Positions 36,570 to 45,187 of a stretch of DNA of 53,294 bases are shown piece by piece. Position numbers and translations under genes: made by a program. A model generated the notes under the pieces. The model made no database searches. It was not told the DNA's origin and was given only the letters and a program-made list of their open reading frames with translations. The stretch is from Campylobacterales bacterium. GTDB lineage: Bacteria; Campylobacterota; Campylobacteria; Campylobacterales; JAABSR01. Position 1 is the first letter of the stretch, and every line of letters begins with the position of its first letter. Location of the stretch: contig JAABSR010000002.1 in assembly GCA_011390245.1 (NCBI GenBank), positions 1 through 53,294 on the forward strand, in the 5' to 3' direction.

Positions 36570-37647
36570 CTTTTATATGTAGGAGCATATTATCATGATC
36601 TATGATATCGCCAAATCTATTTAGTTTATACTCTTTTTGAAGACCATCAAATTTGCCAATCTCTAAAATGCTCTTTTTTAGTTTTGAAATATCGCTATCT
36701 TTTTTTAGTGCTTGAGCTATAAAATTTATAGTCTCATAAGATCTTAGAGCGTAGGCTTTAGGCTCAACACCAAATCTCTTTTTGTATTTTTCTTTGAACT
36801 CTAAAAATTTTGGCTCTTGTGAGCGATGATAGTAGTTGCTAACAATCACCATCCCCTCAACCGCTTTTCCACCAAAAGAGATAAGCTCATCTGAATAAGC
36901 AGAAGCTGAGGAGTAAAATTTTACATCATCTCTGTAGTTTTTAATTATTTGAGCTATTTTTGCAGTAGTTGATGCATCAGAAGAGATTACAACCGACTCA
37001 ATAGTGCTATCTAGATTCTTTAAGATATCCTCTTTAAAATTGGTACTATTATCCACTTTGAACAAAATAGATTCTCCTCCATTATCTTTGAAGATACTTT
37101 GAAATCTCAAAGCCCAATCCATAGAGTAGGTGATATTTTTAGAATCATAAATCATCAAAACTTTGTTGATATTTTCACTTATTATGTGACTAGTTATCTT
37201 GCCTATTGCGTTTTTATCTTCTGGTATGCCAAAACGGATAAAGTTATCATCTTTGTTGTTGAAGTAGTCACTGCTTACAGTTGGACTAATGAGTAGGAAA
37301 TCCTTAGAAATTTGATTTTCAAGCAGCTCTTTTGCCATAGAACTTGTCACTGGACCAAGGACAATCATTGAACCACTATTTTTGATTTTCTGAGCTATTT
37401 TGTTTATTTCTGAGCTATTTTGTTTATCATCGTGTATCTCTATCTCTACTTTTTTGCCACCAATTCCACCTTTGGAGTTTATCTCCTCAACTCCAAGAAG
37501 CAAACCATCTCTTACTTGTATCCCTATTGATGAGTATTCGCCCGTGATTCCAGCTATTAGAGCTATTTTTATATGCTCCTCTTTCATTGAAGAGAAGAGC
37601 ATAAATGCACTCAAAAATATCAAAAATAGTACAATAAATACTTTCAT
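36547..37647 (-). CDS. Periplasmic binding protein (Leu/Ile/Val-binding family, Peripla_BP_6)
   Basis: 366 residues with an uncleaved or cleaved N-terminal hydrophobic segment (1-20). The fold is shown by IKIALIAGITGEYSSIGIQV, EINSKGGIGGKKVEI and IVLGPVTSSMAKELLE. There are no ABC permease or ATPase genes next to it; instead it is joined by a 23-base overlap to a histidine kinase gene. It therefore probably works as a ligand receptor for signalling, not for uptake; that is inference. The coding sequence contains a perfect 20-base tandem duplication read in two frames. Confidence 0.88.
   Translation of the reverse strand: MKVFIVLFLIFLSAFMLFSSMKEEHIKIALIAGITGEYSSIGIQVRDGLLLGVEEINSKGGIGGKKVEIEIHDDKQNSSEINKIAQKIKNSGSMIVLGPVTSSMAKELLENQISKDFLLISPTVSSDYFNNKDDNFIRFGIPEDKNAIGKITSHIISENINKVLMIYDSKNITYSMDWALRFQSIFKDNGGESILFKVDNSTNFKEDILKNLDSTIESVVISSDASTTAKIAQIIKNYRDDVKFYSSASAYSDELISFGGKAVEGMVIVSNYYHRSQEPKFLEFKEKYKKRFGVEPKAYALRSYETINFIAQALKKDSDISKLKKSILEIGKFDGLQKEYKLNRFGDIIDHDNMLLHIKDGRFEKL
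37387..37426 (+). repeat. Perfect 20-base tandem duplication within binding-protein gene
   Basis: TTTCTGAGCTATTTTGTTTA occurs twice in direct succession (37387-37406 and 37407-37426). Because 20 is not a multiple of three, the minus-strand gene reads the copies in different frames, giving KQNSSEI and NKIAQKI, yet the open reading frame and the family spacing between the DD and GP motifs are kept. Confidence 0.9.
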
Positions 37648-37788
37648 GTGGCTATCTTTTTAGCAAGAGAGCTGCAAGAAAAGAGATTTTTTGAAAATAT
37701 ACAAAATAGATACCTTATTTTGAATTTTATACGATTCTATCAAAAATAATATAGAACTATTATAATTTTGATATTTTTTAAATATCTA

Positions 37789-38781
37789 TTATCTTTTTAC
37801 AAACCTGCACATCTTAAATCTATCTCCCATAAACATAGGGTCAATTAGTGTTTTTACCTTGTTTAGCTCTCTTAGATAAATATTTTGGCTGCTATTTTTT
37901 TGAAGAATATCAAGTAGCTCTAAAAGCCCAAAGTCAATTAATGCACTATTTTGATTTTTGATTTTTTCAGTTAAAAAGCCAGCTCTTTTGAACTCATCTA
38001 CCAAAAAACCAAAGAATAGATCATAGGTTATATCGCTTTTTCCATACAGCTCTTTTAGGTTTGCTTCTTTATCAAAGAGAGGCAATACTTTATGGTCTTT
38101 ATAGATTCTGATATTAAAATCACCCCTATGAAGCTCTTTGCCATAATCAAAAGCTATAAACTCTACGCTATCTCCACACTCAAAAAGCTCTTTTGCAAAC
38201 TTATAAAATCCTAGAGGAATTTCACCTCTTTTTATGTTATATTTTTTTGCAACCTCAAAAGCTTCATTTTCACATTTTGCAAACTCTATTTTGAAATCCT
38301 CAACAAAAGCCAACTTCTCCTCGTGTAAAAGCTCACATGGAAAGGCATCAAAAAGCTCATTTGCATACGCAAAAACTGATTTCTCTTCTATCTCTTCTAT
38401 CTCTTTTACATGATTGATTTTTATCTCATCTCCAAAAGATTTGTAGAAGTAGCTCTTTTGAATCTTCTCTAGATAGGGCAGGGGTTCTACTACAGTAAAT
38501 TTCAAAGAGTAAACAAGCTCTCGCTCAAGAGTGTACAAAAACTGAATAATATCTGCCATGAGATACCCTCTATCAGCTCCTATCTCTATGATGGTTGATT
38601 CTCTATCTAACCTTTTTGCATCTATCTCTTTTTTGATATGATTTGCAATAGAACCCCCAAAAAATCTACTAGCACTTACAGATGTGTAAAAATCACCCTC
38701 TTTTCCTATGCTCTCTATATTTGAATAGTAACCACTCTCCCCATAGAGCCACTCTTTGAAAAACTCACTAAAGATGGTCAA
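37789..38781 (-). CDS. SAM-dependent methyltransferase, MidA/NDUFAF7 family
   Basis: 330 residues. Related proteins methylate an arginine of a respiratory complex I subunit in mitochondria. The family start GDFYTSVSASRFFGG, the SAM loop IIEIGADRGYLMADI and ANELFDAFPCELL are visible. The start is a TTG whose TTGA overlaps the tolC-like stop by four bases, so it is coupled to an otherwise unrelated operon. The bacterial target is not known. The 141 bases downstream (37648-37788) are AT-rich with nothing I can identify. Confidence 0.85.
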   Translation of the reverse strand: MTIFSEFFKEWLYGESGYYSNIESIGKEGDFYTSVSASRFFGGSIANHIKKEIDAKRLDRESTIIEIGADRGYLMADIIQFLYTLERELVYSLKFTVVEPLPYLEKIQKSYFYKSFGDEIKINHVKEIEEIEEKSVFAYANELFDAFPCELLHEEKLAFVEDFKIEFAKCENEAFEVAKKYNIKRGEIPLGFYKFAKELFECGDSVEFIAFDYGKELHRGDFNIRIYKDHKVLPLFDKEANLKELYGKSDITYDLFFGFLVDEFKRAGFLTEKIKNQNSALIDFGLLELLDILQKNSSQNIYLRELNKVKTLIDPMFMGDRFKMCRFVKR

Positions 38782-39977
38782 CTTTTTATCTTTGCATAGA
38801 TATCTAACAAAATAAGATCTCTATCTATATCAAAAATCTCTAGTTCTAGCTCTTTTTGCTCTTTTGAGTTTCTCATAACGGAGAGATCATATATTGTGCT
38901 CTCTCCAGCCTCAACCCTATCTTTGGTACTTTTTAGAAGTGAGGAGTATTTTTTGATGTTCTCTTCTGATATCTCTTTCTTTTTCTTTATGATCTCTAGT
39001 TTGTTTAGGCTTTTTTTGTAGAGGTTTCTCTCCTCTTCTTTTTTTTGGTTTAGAGCTAGTGATGCTTGTAGATACTCTATGTTGCTAATCTCTATTCTGT
39101 TTTTGATGTTTATATCAAATAGGGGCATGGAGAATACTAATCCAACAGTAGAGTACTCATTTTTGCCAGCTTGGGAGCCTCTAAAAGGGTTTTCTACTCT
39201 TTGGTTTATATATTCAGCATTCAGCGATATAGTAGGTAAAAATGTCGTAATAATACCAGCTCTTTTGTATCTCTTCTGCTCTATCTCATCTTTGGCTACT
39301 GCTAGTTCTATGTTTTTATTTATGAATCTATCCATCTCTACTAGCTCAAATTTTGGAGGCTCTATCTCTTCTATTTTTTTATCACTCAAATTTGAGAAAA
39401 CTTCTAGGAGATTCTCTTTTGATTTTTCAAGTTCAAGTATTGCCATCTCAGCACTATTTTTATCCACTATGGCATTATCTAATATATTTCCATCTATTAG
39501 CCCAGCTAAGAAGTGCTCCTCTTTTCTTTCAACATCTATTTTCGCATTTTCTAGTAGAAGTTTTGCTTTTTTTATCTCCAAATCTATTTTTTTGAAATTC
39601 AAAGTTGTAGAGAGAAGTGTTTTTATAAGTTCCCTCTCCTTTTTTTCTATGAGTTTAAGCCCGACCTCTTTTGTGGCAGAGGCGTACTTTATACCATAGT
39701 AGATACCTCCACTTTTGAATATAGGCTGAGATAGTGAAATTTTAAAAATCCTACTCTCTTGAGCTGGGCTGCTATCTCTATTTCTAAGATCAGAGTAGCT
39801 AATAAATACTCTCTCAACCCAATCTGTGCTAAGTTTGCTACTCTCCTCTTTTAGTTTCTCTTTCTCTAAATCTATCTCTCTATTTTTTAGGGATGAGAGT
39901 AGCTCATTTTGAGCAAGAAGTGGAGATAGAAAAAAAGAGAAAAAAAGAGAAAATATTAGGGTTAAAAGTATCTTCAT
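38778..39977 (-). CDS. TolC-family outer-membrane efflux protein
   Basis: 399 residues with a signal peptide (about 1-22, ending near PLLAQ) and long alpha-helical hairpins in two repeats. The shape and low-complexity Leu/Lys/Glu pattern are those of TolC/OprM channel proteins; ISLNAEYINQRVENPF and GLVFSMPLFDI mark the strands that form the beta-barrel. It overlaps argD by four bases (ATGA) upstream and the MidA-like gene downstream. A periplasmic adaptor gene lies two genes upstream, but no inner-membrane pump is in this operon. Confidence 0.85.
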   Translation of the reverse strand: MKILLTLIFSLFFSFFLSPLLAQNELLSSLKNREIDLEKEKLKEESSKLSTDWVERVFISYSDLRNRDSSPAQESRIFKISLSQPIFKSGGIYYGIKYASATKEVGLKLIEKKERELIKTLLSTTLNFKKIDLEIKKAKLLLENAKIDVERKEEHFLAGLIDGNILDNAIVDKNSAEMAILELEKSKENLLEVFSNLSDKKIEEIEPPKFELVEMDRFINKNIELAVAKDEIEQKRYKRAGIITTFLPTISLNAEYINQRVENPFRGSQAGKNEYSTVGLVFSMPLFDINIKNRIEISNIEYLQASLALNQKKEEERNLYKKSLNKLEIIKKKKEISEENIKKYSSLLKSTKDRVEAGESTIYDLSVMRNSKEQKELELEIFDIDRDLILLDIYAKIKS

Positions 39978-41158
39978 ATATCCTCTAGTGCCCTTATTAA
40001 TCGCTCAAACCCCTCATCTATCTCGTATTTGCTAATAGTGAGAGGAGGTAAAAATCTAACGGTATTTTTGCCTGCTTTTAGAAGTAGCAATCTCTTTTGA
40101 AAAGACTCCTCGATAACCTTTTTTTGAATATCACTGCTTTTTGCTCTCAAGCCTCTAATTAGACCTAGCCCCACCTCTAAGTCAAAAAGAGTGCTATATT
40201 TGTTGCAAACATCTCTTAGTCTCTTCTCAAAATAGATTATAGACCTATCAAGCTCTCCACTATCTTTAAGCTCTCCTAGTATATTCATCACCTCCAAGCC
40301 TGCTGCACTTGAGAGGAAATTGCCTCCAAAAGTGCTACCATGATCTCCTGGTGAGAAGATATCTTTAAGCGTAGTTAGCACACAACCTATAGGAACTCCA
40401 CCTGCTAGAGCTTTTGCTAAAGTTATGATATCTGGCTCTATCTCGTATAGATTTGAGGCAAGCATCTCCCCACTTCTATAGATTCCAGTTTGCACTTCAT
40501 CAATTATTAGTAGTATGTCCTTGCTCTTTAAAACCTTTTCTAGAGATTTTACCTCCTCTTTATCCATTGGCTCTACGCCACCCTCACCTTGCACTAGCTC
40601 TATCATTACAGCTACTGTGTGATCATCTAGATTCTTATAAACATCATCTATATTTTTTGCATGAACAAAACCATCAGGATATGGGCCAAAGTAGTTGTGC
40701 ATACTCTCTTGACCAGTCGCTCTTAGTGCAGTTATTGTTCTGCCATGAAAAGAGTTTTCAAGGGTTACTATTTTGTATCTTTTGGGTTTCCCCTCAACCT
40801 CACCATATCTCCTAGCCATCTTTATGGCACCCTCATTTGCCTCGGCCCCACTATTGCAAAAAAAAGCTCTCGCATCAAGTCCACTCTCTTTGACTATTTT
40901 TTGGGCTAGTTTTGCTTGAGGCTCTATGAGGTATAGATTTGAAGTGTGAATGATTTTTGATACCTGCTCACATATGACTCTACTAAGCCTCTCGTTGCCA
41001 TGACCTACATTGCACACGGCTATACCTGAACCAAAATCTATATAATCTACCCCATTTTCATCAAGAAGAGTAGCATTTTTACCACTTTTGAAATTTGTAT
41101 AATTTCTAGCATAAGTGTGTAGTACAAACTCTTTGTCTATCTTCTCTAATTCACTCAT
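39974..41158 (-). CDS. argD: Acetylornithine aminotransferase
   Basis: PLP enzyme of class III converting N-acetylglutamate semialdehyde to acetylornithine in arginine synthesis; may also serve lysine synthesis. The sequence shows GIAVCNVGHGN, FFCNSGAEANEGAIKMARRY, IIDEVQTGIYRSG and the cofactor Lys in TLAKALAGGVPIG. It has 394 residues. It lies inside an efflux-type operon: eight bases of overlap with the adaptor upstream and four with the tolC-like gene downstream. Confidence 0.94.
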   Translation of the reverse strand: MSELEKIDKEFVLHTYARNYTNFKSGKNATLLDENGVDYIDFGSGIAVCNVGHGNERLSRVICEQVSKIIHTSNLYLIEPQAKLAQKIVKESGLDARAFFCNSGAEANEGAIKMARRYGEVEGKPKRYKIVTLENSFHGRTITALRATGQESMHNYFGPYPDGFVHAKNIDDVYKNLDDHTVAVMIELVQGEGGVEPMDKEEVKSLEKVLKSKDILLIIDEVQTGIYRSGEMLASNLYEIEPDIITLAKALAGGVPIGCVLTTLKDIFSPGDHGSTFGGNFLSSAAGLEVMNILGELKDSGELDRSIIYFEKRLRDVCNKYSTLFDLEVGLGLIRGLRAKSSDIQKKVIEESFQKRLLLLKAGKNTVRFLPPLTISKYEIDEGFERLIRALEDI

Positions 41159-41918
41159 CTGCTTTTTCCTTTTTTATCTCTATTTTTACTAGCTCTGAAA
41201 AGATCTCCCTACTATCAACTCCTAATACAACCTCATAAGATGAGATGTTTTTTACATCTGCTACTCTACTTTTTCTAATTATCTTAACCTCTTTTTTCTC
41301 TCCATCTATGTAGATATTTCCACTATCTAGGTTGTCCATATCCTCTCTGCTTACAAATATAGTAAGTTTGCCTCTTGAGAGATCATGAAGATGGGCTATT
41401 TTTGCTCCAGGTGAGAGATAGTCTCCCTCTCTTGGGTATATTTTATCAACATAGAGATTTTTGACTCTTATCTCACTCTTTTTGATTATATCTCGCTCTT
41501 TTGCAATTTGTAGCTTAGTCTCTGCTAGAGAACTTTTTGTTAGATTTAGAGAGTTTTTTGCATCTATTAGTGAGATTAGCTCTCTATCTTTTTCTGTTTT
41601 TGATTTTGTTTTGAGATCTTTTATGGAGTTGTAGTGCTCATCTTTGATTATTACTATCTCCTCTAAAAGTGCTATCCTCTCCTCTATCCTCTTTTTTACT
41701 TCAAGTAGAAGCTCTAGATTCTCCTGATTTATGCTACTATCAATTTTTACTACCACTTCATTTCCTGGCGTTTTGCCCTCAAGTGCAGAATTTACAAAGA
41801 TCACACCACCTGAAGATAGAGATTTTAGCTCTATTGTCTCAATTGGTTCTATTTTTGAGTAGTAGATCTCACCAAAAATGTAACTACATAAAATAAGAGT
41901 AACTAAAATATGTCGCAG
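41151..41918 (-). CDS. Periplasmic adaptor (membrane fusion protein) of efflux type, apparent CUG start
   Basis: 255-residue HlyD/RND-adaptor-like protein. The first standard start in frame is a GTG at 41804, but the 38 codons before it encode RHILVTLILCSYIFGEIYY, a signal peptide, and IEPIETIELKSLSSGGVIFV, the first lipoyl-like half motif of adaptors. No ATG, GTG or TTG occurs there; a CTG at 41918 has AAAGGA seven bases upstream and is preceded by an in-frame TGA two codons away, so I start there. A coiled coil (about 75-150) and a beta-barrel segment follow. It overlaps the batD stop region. Confidence 0.8.
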   Translation of the reverse strand: MRHILVTLILCSYIFGEIYYSKIEPIETIELKSLSSGGVIFVNSALEGKTPGNEVVVKIDSSINQENLELLLEVKKRIEERIALLEEIVIIKDEHYNSIKDLKTKSKTEKDRELISLIDAKNSLNLTKSSLAETKLQIAKERDIIKKSEIRVKNLYVDKIYPREGDYLSPGAKIAHLHDLSRGKLTIFVSREDMDNLDSGNIYIDGEKKEVKIIRKSRVADVKNISSYEVVLGVDSREIFSELVKIEIKKEKADE

Positions 41919-43396
41919 TTTTCATCCTTTTTTTCTCTATTTTTTTTCAAGATTTTTGCTATCTCACCCTTTGAGATTTTAAAATTACCATTTTCATATA
42001 TGCTCTCCTCGATTCTATCTACAATTTCCCCAATCTCTCTACTCTCCTCTTTGAGTGGTAGTAGAATTTTCAAAAGTTCTTTGTTACTTTTTGCTCCCTT
42101 TATCCTTTTTTCAATCTCTAGCTCTACCTCTTTGTTGTTGCCAACTCTTATCTTTTGGGCAAAAAATAGACTTAGACCTCCTAATATAAATCCAATCAAA
42201 AATAGAGACACTTTTTTTATCAAGGGATATTGATAGCTCTCTATCTTTTCGTTGCTTCCATCTTCTATGTCAAGTTTTTGTAGCTTTAAGTCCTCTCTAT
42301 CCTCTTTCTCACCTACTATATCTATCTCTATAGCCTCAGTTCTTTTGGTAAATACACTTCCTAGTTCTGGGTTGTAATACTTTATATAAAAGGGTGGAAT
42401 CTTAAAGCTCTTATTTGCAATTATTGCAAAATCTCTCCTATACTCACCTCCATATCTCCCATCTGTAACATTATAGATCTTTTCTGGCTTGTTGGAATAG
42501 ACTGCACTATCTTCCAAGGTAAGTTCATAATCATCAATATCATCCATATTGCCACTACCGCTAATTTTTATAGTCAAATTTATCGGAGTATTGGCGTTGG
42601 TTTTTTGCTTATCAACAATTGCTTCAATTTCAAAGTCCCCAACTAACTTGATATCTTGAGGTGTTGGTTTTGCTGTAATCTCTAGCTTATTTGACACTAT
42701 GTTTTTATATTTTGCTACATTTTGAAGCATCAAACCAAACATATCACTTTTTCTATTTGGCTCTCCCACTCTCATGATAGCAGAGGGAATCTCTATTTTT
42801 CCAGCTTTTTGTGGAAAAAGAACATAATTTATTTTGTGGATTATAAATCTACCATCTCTATAGTTCTCTTCGCCTCCAACTTGTTTCACCCACAAATCTT
42901 TGAAATCTGGTCTGTTGTATTGTAAGTCTATGGTTTTTGCATTGACATCCCTTTTGAAAATAAGAGACAAACTTACCTGCTCACCTATAAAAACTTCACT
43001 TTTATCCATAATCATTTCAAAAGAGTAGAAACCATCATCTACTGTCTGCCCTTTATCTACTTTGACCTCTATAGGATTTGTTGTGTATTCTCCCTTTGAG
43101 GTTACAACTTTAAAGCTAGGTATCACTAAAGAATCTGTAGGCATAAACTGATATCTTTGGGCTATTGTTTGTGTAACTTTACCATTTATCATGCTGACAT
43201 TTGAAGATTTTCCACTACTAGTTATTTTATAGCCCTCTATCTCATCAATCGCTGGAAATATAGCACCACCCTCATCACTCTCAATAGTCAAAATGAGGGC
43301 ATCGCCAAGTGTTATATGATCTCTATCTACAAAAGCTCTAACACCCCCTAAAGAGATAGAGATAAAAATAGATAATAAAATCAAAATCCTAATCAA
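41903..43396 (-). CDS. batD: BatD-family protein
   Basis: 497 residues: signal peptide (about 1-17), a large periplasmic beta-rich part with repeated Ig-like strands, a membrane helix near residue 395-415 and a cytoplasmic tail. ITLGDALILTIES and the repeating structure GEQVSLSLIF identify the BatD (oxygen-tolerance) family; in other bacteria it works with MoxR and BatA/B, which are absent here. The TTG at 43396 has GGAGG six bases upstream, inside the stop region of dgt. The 3' end overlaps the adaptor gene by 16 bases. Confidence 0.85.
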   Translation of the reverse strand: MIRILILLSIFISISLGGVRAFVDRDHITLGDALILTIESDEGGAIFPAIDEIEGYKITSSGKSSNVSMINGKVTQTIAQRYQFMPTDSLVIPSFKVVTSKGEYTTNPIEVKVDKGQTVDDGFYSFEMIMDKSEVFIGEQVSLSLIFKRDVNAKTIDLQYNRPDFKDLWVKQVGGEENYRDGRFIIHKINYVLFPQKAGKIEIPSAIMRVGEPNRKSDMFGLMLQNVAKYKNIVSNKLEITAKPTPQDIKLVGDFEIEAIVDKQKTNANTPINLTIKISGSGNMDDIDDYELTLEDSAVYSNKPEKIYNVTDGRYGGEYRRDFAIIANKSFKIPPFYIKYYNPELGSVFTKRTEAIEIDIVGEKEDREDLKLQKLDIEDGSNEKIESYQYPLIKKVSLFLIGFILGGLSLFFAQKIRVGNNKEVELEIEKRIKGAKSNKELLKILLPLKEESREIGEIVDRIEESIYENGNFKISKGEIAKILKKNREKKDENCDIF

Positions 43397-43398
43397 CT

Positions 43399-44499
43399 CT
43401 AGCCTCCTAAATACAGCTCTTTGTACTTTTCACTAGCAAATCTATCGCTCATTGAGGCGATATAATCTGCTATCACTCTATGCTTTTTTTGCCCATCTTC
43501 TATCTTCTCTACAAGCGAAAATGGAAGCAACCTACTATCGCTATCAAAAGCCTCATAAAGAGATTTTATACAAAGCTTTCCAAAAAACATCCTGCTTACA
43601 ACAAACTCATTTTTGTAGAGCTTATCAAAAAGTATCTTTTTAGTTAGCTTGATTTTTCTCTTCATCTCTTCACTAAAGCCAAATTCAAGCTCAGTTGTTG
43701 CATCTATTTTTGAAGATATTGGCTCACTTTTTATATGTTTGCACCCTTTTGAGTTTTCCAAAAAATCATATACTAAAGTGTTTATAAGATGAGCTGAAAA
43801 TCTATACCTAAAAACCTTATTTTTCTCTTCTATTCCCTCTTTTTTCACAAGCTCTATGACATCTCTTACAAGCTCACTCTTTTTTAAATCCTCAAAAGAG
43901 ATAAGATTGCATTTGATTCCATCATCAATATCGTGACTTACATAAGCTATTTCATCTGAATTATCAACCACCATAGCCTCCAAGGAAGGATGTTTATCTA
44001 ACTTAAACATATCTTCTATCTTAGAATCTATAAAACTCTTTTTGTATGGATATGAGTGTTTTAAGATTCCTTCCAAAGTTGCATAAGTAAGATTTAATCC
44101 ATCAAACCCACTATATCTCTTCTCAAGTTTTGTAACAACCCTAAAAGATTGGTAGTTGTGCTCAAAGCCATTGCTAAATCCCTCACTTTTTAGCACTCTA
44201 TCAAGCTCATCTCCGCCAGCATGACCAAAAGGTGTATGGCCTAGATCATGAGAAAGTGCAATAACCTCAGCTAAAGCCTCATTTAGCCCTAGGTTTTTGG
44301 CAATCGATCTTGAGATTTGAGAGACCTCAAGAGAGTGCGTAAGTCTAGTTCTAAAGTAGTCTCCAACTGAGTTTAGGAAAACCTGTGTTTTGTACTCTAG
44401 CCTCCTAAAAGAGCCAGAGTGAATAACTCTATCTCTATCTCTAGCAAAAGGATCTCTAAAATCATCTTTTATATCAAAAAATCTATTATGTGGAAGCAA
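43399..44499 (-). CDS. dgt: dGTP triphosphohydrolase-like HD protein
   Basis: 366 residues; hydrolyses dNTPs to nucleosides and triphosphate, helping to balance pools. The HD metal site is shown by THSLEVSQISRSI, LSHDLGHTPFGHAGGDEL and VDNSDEIAYVSHDIDDG. The N-terminal DPFARDRDRVIHSGSFRRLEYKTQVF is the classic start region of dGTPase-like type 2 proteins. The start is TTG. It is the first gene of a five-gene minus-strand chain and is divergent from the hydrolase gene at 44566. Confidence 0.93.
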   Translation of the reverse strand: MLPHNRFFDIKDDFRDPFARDRDRVIHSGSFRRLEYKTQVFLNSVGDYFRTRLTHSLEVSQISRSIAKNLGLNEALAEVIALSHDLGHTPFGHAGGDELDRVLKSEGFSNGFEHNYQSFRVVTKLEKRYSGFDGLNLTYATLEGILKHSYPYKKSFIDSKIEDMFKLDKHPSLEAMVVDNSDEIAYVSHDIDDGIKCNLISFEDLKKSELVRDVIELVKKEGIEEKNKVFRYRFSAHLINTLVYDFLENSKGCKHIKSEPISSKIDATTELEFGFSEEMKRKIKLTKKILFDKLYKNEFVVSRMFFGKLCIKSLYEAFDSDSRLLPFSLVEKIEDGQKKHRVIADYIASMSDRFASEKYKELYLGG

Positions 44500-44565
44500 A
44501 TAAAAACCTTTTTATGCACTATATTGTAGAATGCAATATTAACAAATATAGTTTAAAGGTAGAAT

Positions 44566-45168
44566 GTGAAATTAAACTTCAAGCCATGTGGCGATTTGGG
44601 CACAAATTGCTACATATTGAGCACTAAGAGCGGAGATATAATTATCGATCCAGGAATGAATGCTGCATCTTTTGTCTTAGAAAATGCAAAAAATCCAATA
44701 GCAATACTAAATACTCATGGGCATTATGACCATGTTTGGAGCAACAAAGAGCTAAAAGAGAAGCTAAATATTCCTATATACATCCACAAGGAAGATGCAT
44801 TTTTTTTAGAAAGAGACATCTTTGGATTGGGTGTGCCAACTTCAGAGGCAGATTTTTTGTGTGAAGAGGGCATAATGGTTGATATAAAGGGCGTAGAGGT
44901 CAAATTTATGCATTTTCCAGGACATACTCCAGGTTGTTCTATGATAGAGATTGGAGATTTTATCTTTAGTGGAGATTTTATATTTAAGAACTCTATAGGG
45001 AGAAGTGATTTGCCATACTCAAGTGATGAGGTGATGTTAAAGTCTCTGAAAAAATTTCGGGAGCTTGATTTTGATAAAAAGCTATATCCAGGACATGGAG
45101 AGAGCACTACTATCAAAAATGAGCAGAAAAATACAGACTACTTTTCTGCTCAAATCAGAATGATCTAA
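44566..45168 (+). CDS. Metallo-beta-lactamase-fold hydrolase (glyoxalase II-like)
   Basis: 200-residue soluble enzyme. Metal motifs: THGHYDHVWSN, FPGHTPGCSM, FSGDFIF and the last His in PGHGESTTI. The size and order fit the small glyoxalase-II-like/YcbL group, which hydrolyse thioesters such as S-lactoylglutathione, though this bacterium may lack glutathione, so the substrate is unknown. The GTG at 44566 has AAAGG seven bases upstream. It ends in a hairpin shared with nifU. Confidence 0.9.
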   Translation: MKLNFKPCGDLGTNCYILSTKSGDIIIDPGMNAASFVLENAKNPIAILNTHGHYDHVWSNKELKEKLNIPIYIHKEDAFFLERDIFGLGVPTSEADFLCEEGIMVDIKGVEVKFMHFPGHTPGCSMIEIGDFIFSGDFIFKNSIGRSDLPYSSDEVMLKSLKKFRELDFDKKLYPGHGESTTIKNEQKNTDYFSAQIRMI

Positions 45169-45187
45169 GCCCCAAAAAGGCTTAGAT
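45163..45187. terminator. Perfect hairpin spanning both convergent stop codons
   Basis: ATCTAAGCC (45163-45171) and GGCTTAGAT (45179-45187) form a 9-pair stem with a 7-base loop. The stop of the plus-strand hydrolase gene and the stop of minus-strand nifU both lie in the stem. There is no T run after either arm, so a bidirectional terminator or 3'-end stabiliser is possible but not proven. Confidence 0.5.

Noticed and set aside
39079-39699. Long plus-strand open frame of about 200 codons opposite the tolC-like gene
   Set aside because: Hydrophobic, Ser/Phe/Leu-rich shadow of a Lys/Glu-rich helical protein; no ribosome site or family motif. The sense frame fits TolC.
41795-41930. Frameshift between the adaptor gene and an ATG at 41925
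   Set aside because: The ATG at 41925 lies in the frame that gives a TAG after about 30 bases when read on; batD reads through the same bases to its own stop in another frame. A CTG start explains the data without an error, though an indel cannot be excluded.
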